In this document: positions 12,383 to 26,084 of the stretch, piece after piece
Layout of the letters: every line of letters starts with the position of its first letter
Position numbering within the stretch: the stretch's first letter is position 1
Assembly: GCA_949358305.1 (NCBI GenBank)
Contig: OX442315.1
Span: 25,074,427-25,138,426 of the forward strand
Origin: Strigamia acuminata
Lineage: Eukaryota; Arthropoda; Chilopoda; Geophilomorpha; Linotaeniidae
DNA: 64,000 nucleotides
Reading direction: 5' to 3'
Notes under the pieces: generated by a model
What the model was told of the DNA's origin: nothing
What the model saw: only the letters and a program-made list of their open reading frames with translations
The model's database searches: none
Made by a program: the position numbers and the translations under genes

Positions 12383-14700
12383 ACATTATTTTTTTCTTTA
12401 TTTTTTTTTCCCGTTTTCTTCCCCTCCCAGATTGTTGTTTATTCAATATTCCTAATATCAATTAGGAACGGCCATTTAGGGGGGAGAGACCCCGTTATTG
12501 AATAATAGACATATGTTGATCAAAGAGGTTTTAATTGGATAGTGATAAAAAGGCTTCAACAGATGCCTGGACGCGACACACTCCTTAGGGAAATATGTCA
12601 CGAGATGAAAACATTCACTCATTAAACCTTGTCATATGTATCTCACGGGACAATCTGGCGCCATGTTTGAGAATGTAAAAATTAAAAAGATAGAAAGAAA
12701 AAAAAAGAAAAGAATGAAAGAAAAAAGATGCATGGAATGCTATTTATACACGCCACACACTGCGTCTTAAACTAAATCCCTGCGCAATTGGACTAAAACG
12801 CACAAAATGGTTCACAATTCCCACAATTCATCTGGTGACAAAGAAGAGCTGCCATCAATTTGTGGCTCCACTCTTGTTATTTCCCCTCTTCCCCGCCAGG
12901 GAGCAGGATTTTCCTTTTTCCTTCCTCCATATTCCCCTCCATACAATTTACCCTCTCATTGGCAGCCCCCTTCTGCGCATGGCTCGCATTGGATCACCAC
13001 CGAAAAGATTCACACAGACAGCTCGTCCCGCTTTTCTATTTCTCTCCTCCCTTTTCCGAGCAACCCGCCAAGTGAAATGGTGCTTGCCTCTGATCATCAC
13101 GAGTTATTACTATTTCCAACGCGTGTGGTTAACCAACTCGTCATGAGAGGGCGGATTTCGCTGGCCGCACGTGGGAATTGCGAGTCAACACCAAACGGAA
13201 TTAACCAACCACCTAACACACTCGCAGTAAAAGGGATTAATTTTTCCCTTGACTACAACCGTTTGATCCCTTAATCATATCATTCAAAATGGCGACCAAC
13301 ACTGCTTAATTCCCAGTGTTAACTTCCACACAATCGCACCCGACAAATAAACACAACTGCCTTGCGCCCGACGCCATAAAAAAATGTCGCCACTTTCATC
13401 GCTTTATGTATGTACAACTCTGTGATTGTTTATTACATCTATTAGTGTAGGGTGGTTGTTATGAGACAATTTCATTTGGAACAAAGCGCCTCCTAATGAC
13501 CAAATGGCTCGTAAATTAAACTAAATCACTCAATAGATTGAATGGTCAACCCCCTGCCACTCATACTCTCGACTAAAGTGACACCTCATTTATTAACGAG
13601 AAATTGTTTCTCATATTTTAATTTTCTTCCATTCAAATTCAGCATGTGCACTCAAATAAGTTTACTCGGCCGAATTTAAAAAAATAATAATTTATTTTGG
13701 AATAATTTATCTGAAAAATCCATCTCTCGATGTGCATCAATGCATCCACTGACATTTTATTTTTCCTCCTCCTATAATTCCAAACGGAGTTGAAAGGTCA
13801 GAATGGACAGTAAACAAAACTCGAGCAAGAGTTTCCTGGGAACTCGGGATATTTTCCTCGTCCAGTGTGATAAGGATATGTCAACATGAATTCACCCGAG
13901 TTTCCTAAATTTAAGGTGTGGTTCCACTATGACAAAACTCACAATTCTATGGGATCATGGGAGCTTCCGTTCAAATTTCACTGCAATTTTATTCTCTTCC
14001 ATATTTCCTCAATTCTGCACAATAATAATCACGTACCATCAACGTAGCTGCATTGTAGTGAATGCTTATTTTTTTTGTGTGTGTAACTTTATGTAATTCC
14101 ACAGCAACTATATGTTGCAGATAACTAAAAACATGGTCACGATGGGGAAAAAATAAAAACAGGAAAAAAAAATATTTTTGTTTCCTTCCTTGCTTGCTTG
14201 TTATTCGTCTGGGTACAACAAAAAGTGATTCGATGTGCTGCGGAAAACGGAAAATAAACCTTCATAAAAGCATCCACTATTTTTGCTCCCAGCAGGGACT
14301 TAATCTCATCATCCAGGTCCCTTTTTATTTATTTCAGGAGCCTTTACTTAAGGCTACTTTTATTTTTGGTATCACATTATTAACCTTTTTGCCACCCATT
14401 TTCAAAATGGCGGCTTGCATATAAATAGAAAGAGAAAAAGGAGAAAAAAAAACACGTACATTTTTGTTTCCTATAGCTGCTGTAGACTTCAGCTTTTTAA
14501 TTTACGGATCTCAAAATGATTTACACACTCGTGTGACATTTATGAACAGTACTAGTCATTCACTGAAAATGATTTAAAGATCTGTTGTTGTTTGTTTACT
14601 CTTACATAAACCAACTGGAAATTGAAACTTTTCCTTCAAAAACCACTTTACAATGCATTCTAAAACCTCAAATAATACCGGTATACATAAAATAAAAATA

Positions 14701-14951
14701 TTACCATAAACGCTCTAATAGAACGCGGCCATGCCCATTCAACGACTAAATTCAATATTTAAATTGAACAACACAACTAAAATAAATGTTTAAATTGAAC
14801 AAAACGACTAAAATAAATCTTTAAATTGAACAAAACGATTAAAATAAATGTTTAAATTGATCAAGAACCCTAAAATATTATTGGGGAAATCTATAGGTTC
14901 TATAGGTTCTGTCGATAGAACACCCGCATTCTATTAGAGCATTTAAGTACA
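14701..14951. repeat. MITE-like element with internal 31-bp minisatellite
   Basis: Terminal inverted repeats GCTCTAATAGAACGCGG (14712-14728) and, on the opposite strand, GCTCTAATAGAATGCGGG (14923-14940) bound about 230 bp. Weaker matching extends a few bases outwards on both sides. Inside are about 3.9 tandem copies of a 31-bp unit (TTTAAATTGAACAAAACGAC and on) at 14758-14788, 14789-14819, 14820-14850 and 14851-14878. There is no coding capacity, so this is a non-autonomous DNA-transposon-like element. The superfamily cannot be assigned because no clear target duplication is visible. Confidence 0.75.
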
Positions 14952-16597
14952 ATAATAATAGAAAAAAATGCAACGCCAACTCAATCTCTTCTCATGTTGT
15001 TGTCATCTTGTATAACTCAAAGTTGTATCACCGATTGAACAAATTATTTATCCAGTTAGCAGAGTTCCTTGTTGTCTTGCATGACACTTCCTTCTTGGAA
15101 TTGGGTTTCCCCGCCCTCCTCCCCTTTACCCAACCCCCATGACCATCAGTTTTAGTCGCACACGCTGCCAACCATTTTGATATTTCTCTCTATTGTTAAG
15201 TGTGGCAGCTGTTCAATCAAACATGCGCCTCTTAATACATTCTGATGCCAACATAAACTTGTCTCATATTGCTGCAACCAGGTCATATGCCAGAAGCGTT
15301 TCTCCCATGCAGCTAATTAACACTTAGCCAATGGGGCGAATTACACTTAATTAACGTCACTTGTCTCCATTATACAACGGGATCAACCATGTGCATCGCT
15401 CGAAAAGGGGGAAGTGGGTTTCTGTCAATTCCTATCACTTTATTGATTACACACGAAATCGCACAAAACCTATTGGGAATCACAATGCATACACAGGAAA
15501 GAGAAGGAAAAATCCATGCAAAACAAACTTGCACAAACCAAAACAAAAACAAAAAGAAAGAATAAAAATATATATTTTTTTTAAATAAATTGTTTTGCAA
15601 AAGTGTTGCTTGTGTTTGTGCGGATTAAGTAACTTACACTCGGGTTATTTGCTCCATCCCTGAGGATTTAGAAAAGTGAAGTGCGCGGGCGTCAAGAAAA
15701 TACTCGCACGCTATTGGCTTAATGGCCGCCCACAGAGCCTTCTGCATATTCATGAGGGTCGGGCCGTGAGGCTACTAATCTCGACCCCCGACGCTTGCTT
15801 TACCTGTGAGGTGTATTGTATGCAAAGTCGTTTTTTTATAGCCCAACTTTTACCGCACTTAACGCCTAATGAAAAAGAGAGTGGAATTTTGTGCTTGCTA
15901 ACTTAATGCATTCGTGCTTCAATATTTTTTTTTCTTCCTTTCTCAAACTCTTTTTCCTCCCTCCCTCCCCACTTTTCTTACCCGCTTCTCATCTTCTCCA
16001 CGCACGTTGAGAATAATTAATAAAATGGTTAGTTTTGCTGCTTGTACGTTAGTGTTATGCAGGAAAGCACGAAGGGGGAGCTTTTCTATTTCCCCATTTA
16101 AGCTTTAAAAATCCCCATTTCTTCCAAGCTGATAAATTTGATAAAATTCACCTTCGTTTCCTACAATCATTTACGGCATATATTTGACTTAAGTAAACGC
16201 CATTTTTCCTTTATATCATTTGATTGAGTGACAATTTCGAGGCTCGAAAGCATCGAGACCTCGGTATAATGATTAAGGCTGATGACACATCGAGTGCGAA
16301 TAGTCGTTTGTAATTGGTCGATAGGATCAACGAAGGTCACCGTTGCTATGACAACCGAGGTTGGAGGTGTCACAGTGAAGCCCGTCAAATGAAAGGGGGA
16401 GGCTTTCGCTGCATTACAGCTTCATCACTCCTAAACTAGGCCTTCCTTCTAATATAACAAAATCAAATTCCTCTACAAATCACTATTAGTACTTTATCGC
16501 ACCAATCAAAATTTTAATTAATAATAAAGATTTTTAAAAAAAATTAATAAAAAAAAAACCCTTTTTTTTAAATATATTTTTTCAATTATTTAAACAG

Positions 16598-16632
16598 ACC
16601 AAAGGCAAGAATTGCAAGGACCAGCCAGCTGA
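16598..16632 (+). CDS. Possible alternative last coding exon of Irx gene A
   Basis: If Irx gene A is spliced at the GTAAGA donor at 12372 (phase 1), an acceptor at 16595-16597 (T/A-rich tract then AAACAG) would continue the frame as D-QRQELQGPAS and stop with TGA at 16630-16632. Support is only phase, acceptor quality and the short open tail. I cannot confirm conservation, and a chance match is quite possible. Confidence 0.2.
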
Positions 16633-19600
16633 CCTGACAACATCCAATCGAATTTATCATTTATTCAACCTCGATGTTAAGGGTAAATAATTTTTATTTT
16701 TCAATTTTTTTATGTACAATTTTTTTTATTTTTATTATTATTATTAAATTTTAATAGGTAAAATGCTACACCCTGTATTAAAGTGACGTCATATTCCATA
16801 ATGTTCGTATGCGATATACGGAACTGATAAGAAGATTGTATAGCTATGTGTGACATCATAGTGGACCGTGTGTGTATATTGAGGAAGCCTACCTTTGTCT
16901 TTTTCTGTGCTCGGCAAAAAATTTGAACTGTTCGTAGCCACATCTTTTTAGCAAGTTTTATAGTAGCCAATCAGACTCGTCGTTGTTGTCAAGTTCTTCC
17001 AATCAGCTGACGCAAAAAACATTGTTGGTTACATTGTCCTAAAAAAATAATTTAAAAAAAAAGACAGTTTTATTCTAAAATCCGCCTTTTGTTTTAAGAA
17101 GAATTTCAACACTAAACTAATCTTCTTCTAAGTAAAAATATTGTATTTCATAATTTTAAATTTATATTTCTCTGCTTTTATTATTTAAATTCAAACTTTC
17201 TAAAAACGGGATCATAACCATAGTGCACTTCAATTAATGAATGAATGAACGAACGAACACATACTTGTTATTTTAAAATATGAAAAAAAAAAAAATATTC
17301 TGTAAATAATTTCAATTAAAAAAAAATAAAAAGATGGTTTCTAACGTGTAATTTCTCCCGCTTCATTTATTTTAAAATTATCATTTTGTATATTACAAAC
17401 TTTTCTAGTCATAAAATTCAAATCAAATAATCAAATTTCAAACAAACGGTTAGAGAACATTTAACCCTAAATTCCTAATTTTCTCCCTTCAAGTGTAAAA
17501 TTTCGTTTTGTATGTATAAAATCGCATCTTAGAAGCCATCATTTTACATTTTTATTTGTTTATAACCTATTTTGTGTACAGTTTTTTCCTTAAAATTCCT
17601 TCTTATTTTAAATTTGGAAGAGATTGACTGAAATAAACAGTTCTGGGAGAACCTAAAATATTTATTCCTTCTTTTTTTCCACGCATTCTCTCTTAGACAA
17701 ACAATTCTACGCCTGCGCATTATGTTTCTCAAGGGATTATCATCGGCCCCAGGAAATGGGGGATTAGACGAAAACCCCACCTTGGGAACAAAAAGATTTA
17801 CTCGAAAAAATAAAAATAAAAAATATAAAAACTCAAACATCACCTTAGGCTCAATTGAGTTCAATTATCATTACATTTATCTCATTTTATGAAATTTTTT
17901 TTTTCTAAAAAAAAAAAAAAAATAAAAAAATAAAAAAAAATTGTGGGGAGGGAAAAGAAGGTTAAATCATCGTTCTTTTCGCTTTTGTGGTTTCATTCTT
18001 TTTTTTTCCCTTTTTTTATACAATTCACCATAAAATTTCAATGTCCATAAGTTACGACTGCGCATGCGTACTATGGTCCCCACTTCCGCTGCTGATCGGG
18101 GCCTGACTCGGAAATGCCATTGATCGACTTCGGGAGAGATACGGAAATCGCCGACGTTTCGCTTCAAGAAGCCGCCATAGGGTGGACACTCTCCCTCTCC
18201 CGCATCTTTCAGCAATCCCACAACCGGAAACAAGTCCAGTTCTATTCGTCATTCGTACAAAACAATTTCTCGAATCGAAATTCGGGACTTGGCTTGGAAA
18301 GCATTTGCGAGGTAAGACAAATAAAAAAAATAAAAATTTTAAAAAAATAATAAAAATAATAAAATAAAAAAAAACTCGATAATGGTCATCGTTAATAATC
18401 CAAAATAACATCACTCAAAAAAAAAAAAAAGTTGAAAAAAAATTTTTCCAAACTTTTTTGCTCGAGATTGAGTTGGTGTTAAATTGTGTAGAGCCAAATA
18501 AGTCCCATTGCCAACCGGAAGTGAATGTCTTGAGCGTTTTCCTCACAACATAATGGCTCGATACAAAATGCTTTTTCGGTCTTAAAACTTTATCTCAACT
18601 GCCTTTTACACAATAGATTGCTGTTGACAGAAAACCATCAAAATGTTACGGATGAAAAAAAAAATGTTCAAAACGAATTCTTTCAAAATAAAAAAATGGC
18701 GGCCAGCGACCTTTCGCCAACCGCACCGCTTAACCGCGCACCACGGTGATCACCACCGTGCACTGTACTAAAAAAATAATCATTCTAACACACTTCACTT
18801 TTCAAACACGACTCATTAATTAACACTCGTTTGTATTATTAATAATTTATTTCAATTGTTGCTTTGTGTTCAACAAATTGCCAATTTTTCCATCAACTTC
18901 AATTGTAATTCAATACCCATCAATTTACAGCGGTACAACAATAGTTAAATACCATAACTTATCGTTTATTGTGATACTCCGATACTATTATTACCACATC
19001 CGGGTTTCAGAGCGAGTCGAGTGGATCTGGCGTCGAGATATGCAACAAAATGCTAATCAATTCTTTAGAAACGCAGATAGATATCAATTTATCGATAAAG
19101 ATAAGAATCGAATTTAATTGCCATTCTTCAGTCTGACCTTGCAAATAATCCAATTTCAAGAATCGCTGCTCGCTGTTCAATTCTTCCTTCCTTTTTTTGC
19201 TGGCTTTTCCTATGGTCAAATTGCGTGGGTGGAGAAACAAGATGAAAGAGTAGGGGGGTTAGCAAAATTTCCCCTCCGGGACAAATATGGCCTCCAACAG
19301 AATCTGTCAACCATGGAAAAAGCTAGCTACCGGGCCGGAAGTGGTGCCTTTCATAAACCGGAAACGACCAGTTTTATCCCTGCTAGTCGTGTGGGTCAGT
19401 GGTTAATAAATACATTTAGATAGACATTTTATTCTATCTCATTCTTTATTATCAATTCACAAAAAAAAAACCAAAAAAAATTAGAGAGAAAAAATAATAA
19501 TTCGCAATAATAAATCACCCACGTTTGAAGTAATAACTGTGAGAATTGTTTTTTCCCAAAATTAATTATTTTTCTTCTTCTTTTAAAGACGTCCAAATTA

Positions 19601-21222
19601 TTGTTTTCGCGATGGTAAAGATAACATTGAGAATAAACTCGATTCACACTTTGATCCTCGGTAATCAACAAGTACAAATCTTATCTCAAACTTAACACGC
19701 GTAACAAAGCAAAGACTGTAAAAATTGCTTTAATAACTTTTAATTGCGTTTCAAGAAAAAAAATTTCAGGACATCTCATTCATCATTTTAAACATAAAAA
19801 CCTCTTTCTTTCTTTCTCTTTTTTTTTTTCAATTTCTTATCGCCTTAATAAAGGGGCAAGCGCCGTAACAACAATCTGCCTCATTTCCATCATAATGCGG
19901 ACAAGCTCAGATGATTTCTGATGTTTGTACAAAGATCAGTCATAAACTGATTTCAAACGCAGATAGAGACGCCTGCCTTTGTACTAGGCCTTGCCGATTC
20001 CATTCATTTAAAACACATGTGCAATTGTTATCAAATACCATTACAATAAAACATTTTATACAAAAATATATACATTTTGTATTATTCCCATCAATTAGTG
20101 CTGAAAAGAGTCTCTGGCATTACAAAATGGTTGCCAACTCGAGTGAAATAATTACTCCTTGTAGCAATCTGCTCAAACCCTAGTGTAACGAATACATGTC
20201 ATAAAATGTTAATTTCTAATTAGCCAACATAAAAATTCGCAATCTCATTACAACAACATCCTTTACTCCGTCTTATACATTATACAATTAACACTATCCG
20301 TTACAATGAATCTAATTTTTTCACTTAATTATTGTTATTACATTTTTGGGTTGCAACCTTTATCTTCTTCATCCGTAGCGTTTCTAAGTGAGCCTCGCAT
20401 TGGATGCAAATCAAGAAAATAATTACTATTTTTTTCACTGCTAAGTGTAAATTGAGTGAAGTGAAGGAAATGGATAATTTTATGCCCAAGTGCAAAGATA
20501 GTGAGAGGAGGGTTCTGTGGCTTGTCACTTATGGTGTCACTTTTTGAAGGCTGCTTGATTAATGAGCTCCAATCAAATGTTCATCTGCGCACGCGTGGTG
20601 CAGAAAAGAGAGCGAGGGGACGTTAAGAAACCCAATGATGGATGTAGGGGTCCTTCTGTGGTCTAAACAACGGCCACCGAGCTTTTTCTCCCTCCCCACT
20701 TCATTTTTTATTCGCATTTTTCATACACCACACAAGCTTTTAAATTAACGTGATATTTCAGCCAATCACCACATGTTCAACTTGATTTCACCATTTCAAT
20801 CATTTCCCTAATCGCAATCAAAATAACCGAATTAAACGAGTCGATATAATCTTGCGAGCATTGATTATCATTAGACTCCAGATATTTATGCAAAATAAAT
20901 TTCGTTTTATGTGCATAAAGTATGCACCAAAAATTCCATTTTGTGCAAAACAAAAATAAAAATATGCAAAATAAAAAAATTTATTTGAGTGAAATCAGGT
21001 GTTAAATTACATCTTAATGCCATTTCCAAGTGTTCTTGATGTAAATGAATTATAATTAGTGATTACAATTCATTTTTTTCTATTTTTTTATTCGTTTATT
21101 TCTAAAAGAAAATTTTAGACACTCATTTAGTGATTCCCCTGGTGTTTGTTATTGGCAAAGTCCTCAGTTTTCTGAACCCAAAGCATATGTACACGATAAG
21201 CGTCTAAAAAAAAGGCCAAAAT

Positions 21223-21245
21223 TGATACGTACGTGTTACGTATCA
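21223..21245. repeat. Perfect 9-bp hairpin
   Basis: TGATACGTA and TACGTATCA separated by CGTGT form a perfect short stem-loop in otherwise AT-rich DNA. No promoter or gene is adjacent. Confidence 0.6.
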
Positions 21246-24200
21246 TTAAAAAAAGACACAAATCGCCGTTTTTTTCCCGGAAAAAAGGCAATTTATGCAT
21301 TTATTTACCGATTTTTGCGAAATATGCAATTTAAGCCAATTTCAGCTTTTTATTCAATATAAATATATTCTACGCATTTATGCATTTATCCGGGGTTTAA
21401 TTATCATCCTTGGAAAAATAAATTTCCGAGTCGAGTCTGTGTTTTTCAGCTTGTGTGGTTTAATTTTTATTTACCGATGTTTGTGCCGCCATAAAACAGA
21501 TTCTAATTGATATGGCATTCATATAAAATACCAGTCACCGATGGTTGAATTTTATTGCTTTTACTGATTACCAGTATTGTGCGTTGACGAAAGGAAGTTG
21601 TAAAAGAAAAACCGGAACTTCATTCATAATTCCTCAATGGTCACTTATTAATTTTATAGCACATACCCAATAAAAACAAGTCAACCTAACCAGAGCTGGC
21701 GTCATCTGCAACCATTACACAACTTGCTCGCCCGTCTATCTCTTAACCAAGAGTGTAAAAACGATCTAAAATCGACAATTCAATACTTTGACTCGTTTTA
21801 ATCAAAGGTCATGCCATTTCTTAATATTCATACTTCTTTGACATGCAAAATAGACCGAACTTTACAACTTTTGCTTATCGGGAGGAAGTTAGTTAGCAGT
21901 TTATTGTCATCTAACCTTACAAATTGTTAAATTTCAACTTAATGTCATTATCTTACGCTAACTAACCAAGCCTAAGGCTTGGGCCTTGTAGAAACTCCAT
22001 TAAAACTCTCCCCCCAGTTGTCTTTGAACAAACAAGTTCCGAGTACATCACAATTCCATCAAAGCCAACCTTATTATTCCAACAAAAAAAGTAAAAAAAA
22101 GTCTATACAGCAACATCTTCAACTAGGCCACTTTAATTTATCGCATTACATCTTTTTTTTTCTCTTGCCACGATAACATAACTTAGGTCTAGAAATAAAA
22201 AAAATGCTGGTGTAAATCTAATATAAAAAAAATGAATATACATCCGATAAAAATCCATTATGGCCTAGGTCTGTTAAGTAACACAACGTGTCCCAGTGTC
22301 CAAGTACCATTAGTCATGAAGAGGCACGATGCAAAAGGTTCGGTGTAACAGCTAAAGAAAGTTTCTCTTCGTTTAATACACGATTCTGACGACTCAGGTA
22401 AGGTTAATTTAATTTTATTAGTATCTATTTTCCATTTAGTCAGATATCTGTTTCAGTTATTTATCAAAATCAGTCATGTTTGCCAAAAATTCAAGTTTTT
22501 AAACCGATTAAAACCGGTTAATTTTAAATTTTCTATAATATATTGTATTTGCACACGCGAAACACCTGGTGCAAACCTATTTCATGATTCTTACACCTGG
22601 TTGGCAGAAAGTGGTCCAATTACAAGACTGACCACACCCATGTGTTAATTAAAAAAAACGCAGAATAGAGTGCTCATTAAGTGAAATTTATTTATTTATG
22701 TTGTCACAACCGCTATCTTCACCATTACTATCGAGTTATTTCTTCGATTTGTTATCTACAACTAAGAATGGGCGCCATATTGAATTTCTAAAAATATACT
22801 TTAAAACAAAAAAATATATTTTAAATAATGGAAACTCATTCAACCACTAAAAAAAAAAAACAAAGGTTGGGCAGTTATCCTGTTGTTGTGCAGATTTTAG
22901 GCTTAACTTAACATCCGTTACAAACAAAAGAAATGTACGGTAGATAGAATTAAATAAAAGCAAGATGGCAATCGCAATTCATTAAAAATTAATCTAAAAC
23001 GCTTGTAATTTATTTATTTCCAAATAGAAATAAACCTAATTAGTGCTATTCACACTCAACACCAAATTTTTGTACTCGATGCTCGATGGGTCTTTTTAAG
23101 CACCACACATTAAAAGACATTGAAAATCAACATTAATGTAATTTATTTGTACTGTTGCATCTTTAATCACCACCTTTTCATTTATAAATTTTATTGTTAC
23201 GTCGCGTACATTTATCCATATTGCAAGCTTTTTATGTTTTTAAATTTCCTTATATCTGTCACATATAAAAGGAAACAAATCACATGATCAACATTAAAGT
23301 TTACAATCCTTTGATAGTTTCCATTGGCAAACTGTAATATATCTAAATAAAGCTAAAAACTTGAAGGTTTCCTTGAAGTTTTTCAACAACAAAAATGAAA
23401 AATAAAACAATCGAAATGGAAAAATCTTGTACAAAATATTAAACGGAAAATTTGCATTTTGACAAATCAAAATGAAATAGAGAAAAAAAAGAAGTTTTTC
23501 TCGTCTTTTTCGCACTCAATCCATTTGAATTTGATGACTGATTAACAAGCATAATGTGAATAAACGAGAATAGCAAGTTCGTAATTCCATTCGCATCTAA
23601 TTGATCGGAAATTTTCTTGTGTCCTTGCGTGACATGTCCATATTTAAGCCTCTCTCTCATCACTGCAGTCTTTCAGCCGATTTTTGTCAGCAGTCTCAGT
23701 GGCGCCAAGACCCTCCTAATCGTGTTGGCCTGCAACATGTCAGCCGTAGGGACAGCGACACTACAATTAGCCAGATAAGCACTCAACTGTCTTTTTCTCT
23801 CTTTCTCATCATGAAATTTAAAACTTCTCTCTGGTCACTGCATCTGTTAAGCCTAATCCATCCAAAATCCAGCGACTAAAAATAAAAAAATAACAAAACA
23901 TAAACCTAAAATAAAATCCCACTCTAAAAATACACAGTGCCCGCCAGTCCCTAAACTGTCTTCAACAGGCCTAAATTGACCTTCTAAATCAGCTAAGATA
24001 TACATTTTAATTAGTTTAATATGAGGTATTAAGTGAAGCTGTATTTTATTAACGTTGAGTCACTTAGCTCTAGAAATTCTCGACAATAAATTGAGTGAGA
24101 TGAGTTTATTCAGTTGGTTGCAAAATGCTTTTCAACAACCAAATATGTTGGCGCGATGAATCAAGTGCTATCACATTTTTGATGGTGTTTACAGCAGCAA

Positions 24201-25339
24201 AACACTCGCCAATCAGAAAAGAAACTTAACACTGCTGCAACTTTTATGTATCGTTTGATAGAGTACAGCTGTCCCAACTTGCTGAGTTGCCAATTTGATT
24301 ACGGTGCCTGATTAAGAGCAATTCAAAAAACAAATTTATTGCCTAATGAATATTATTTCAACTACTGCATATTCACAAAGCAAATAATCAACATCCAATT
24401 TCAATTAATTCGACTATAGAAATTTTCAAACTCCATTCCTTTCATTTGTGTTCTAATTATCATTTTACTACCAAACGAAGTGTTGCTCAAGTAAATGCTT
24501 CTTTTGTGCCATCACTCAAGGTGGCTTTGCTCCCACTCATTTCGATGTAATAATAGAAAGCTGAAGTATTCTTAGGGGTTAGATAACTGTCCAGTGTCCA
24601 TTTATTCGACGCAATTCACATGGGAAAGAAAGCATGTTTAAAATTTCATTACAATGACACAAAAGTGACACTTGATTCAATTCAATATCCTTCCACTTGT
24701 ATTAAATGCCAACTCTCGGTTTCCTTGTTAGCAAAGGTAGAAAAAATAAGACATTTTTCAATACCTACGGTATATTTAAAATTTTCTAAATTCTAATTGT
24801 AACAAACTATATTTTATAGAATGGAACAGAAGTTCAGTCCAATTTAAATTCATTGTTCATTTTGTGCCGAGTTAACATTTGGTAATTTATTATATCTGGT
24901 GTAATTCAACATTAAATCTAATGAAACATCATGCTATTTTAACTCCCCGTTGTTGCCTCACTTTTGTTTGACTCGGGTTTCCGTCACTATTATTGTGCCA
25001 CCTTCATTTTGATTTGATGATACACATTCCTTTCATGATTGCACCAACAATAAACTCGTTTTTTAATCGACCAAATACATCGATAAATCAATTTTTAAAC
25101 CTAATTACACAACATTTGCAAATAAATGTTCTTAACTTATGACTTGTCTAATTTTTAAATAAATAAATAAATAGTACCTTTAAAGAAAAAATACCATGGG
25201 TATGATCACCATATAAAGGCTACGAAGAGAGCCAATCCCCAGTCTAATTTTTACTAGTCCACCAAGTGGTGTCTAGTTGCCAAAAAAATTTTAGACTTTT
25301 TTTGTAGCTTTTTCATCGTATTTTGCATATTAATTTGCT

Positions 25340-26075
25340 TTTTATTATGACGAGAGTCGATCAACCCAAGAAAGGGTGTCCATCGACGTCCAGATCGAAG
25401 CAGACACCAGCCAGACCTTTGCCTGTGCCACTCAGGTCCAAACGGCCGCCATTACAACCGATTCGACTGCGGAACCACCTACGACTGTTTTGAAGGAATT
25501 AGACCTTCAATCTTTGATCCAAAGAGATCTACAAGACTTCTTCAAGTCTTCTAACCTACTGCCGACTGGTCCTGTGATGTCCCAATTCGCGCTGCAACTG
25601 GCCGCGAGGTCCGTTTTTCCAGCCCATCACCATGCCCATCAATCGATTCTGAAAAATCATCAAACCGCAAGGCGTATCTTAGGGACGCAAGACGAGATCC
25701 CAGACGTGGGGAGGCGTCACCCTCGACCTAGGTCAAAGGATCTGGCATCCTTTTCTGACACAGGTTTGGAAAACGAATGCTACGACTCCGGGTCCGACCA
25801 CTCATATGCTTCGGGTACCAGCTCACCCAGTCCAACTGGATGTAAGGACATGGTCTAGGTTAGTCAAACTGTCCAAATCCTTGAGACATAAAACGATCGT
25901 TTTGAGTTCCGACTCAGAAGAAGACGTTGCAACAAACAAGAGAGGAACTGGCCTGGTAGCTCAGAAATTTGGATTTCTGTCAAGGTAGATCTCTCTTTCC
26001 AAAATCTAGCTTGATTAGCATAAATATGGACGCATCGCTTTCAGGCTGGGGAGCTTGCTCAAATTCAGTATCTAT
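25340..26075 (+). mobile_element. Decayed DIRS-like retrotransposon fragment
   Basis: An open frame of about 170 codons to the TAG at 25856-25858 (part shown from 25376) has a Gln/Thr-rich start, a middle with LIQRDLQDFF and SQFALQLAAR, and a Ser/Asp-rich tail (YDSGSDHSYASGTSSPSP). It looks like an ORF1/gag-type protein. About 170 bases later another frame reads NMDASLSGWGACSNS (26018-26062). DASLSGWGA is the hallmark of the RNase H domain in tyrosine-recombinase (DIRS/Ngaro-type) retroelements. The reverse-transcriptase core between them is missing and no recombinase is seen, so this is an internally deleted relic. Gag assignment is inference; the RNase H motif is recognised directly. Confidence 0.65.
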
Positions 26076-26084
26076 ATTCTTTCA

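Larger units (their letters stand above)
12383..25339. other. Intergenic DNA downstream of Irx gene A, no gene supported
   Basis: About 13 kb without a convincing gene. It holds an inverted-repeat element with an internal minisatellite (14.7-14.95 kb), CRE palindromes (16784-16791), a CGCATGCG site (18059-18070), several AARATGGCG words and many A/T homopolymers. A 155-codon ATG frame at 12807-13274 and a 78-codon one at 18114-18350 show no recognisable domain. The 3' UTR of Irx gene A must lie at the start of this interval, but I could not place its poly(A) signal. Confidence 0.55.

Noticed and set aside
12807-13274. 155-codon ATG frame just downstream of Irx gene A
   Set aside because: No recognisable domain, low-complexity Pro/Ser/Leu content, and two other frames on the same strand are also open over part of it, so the openness follows from composition.
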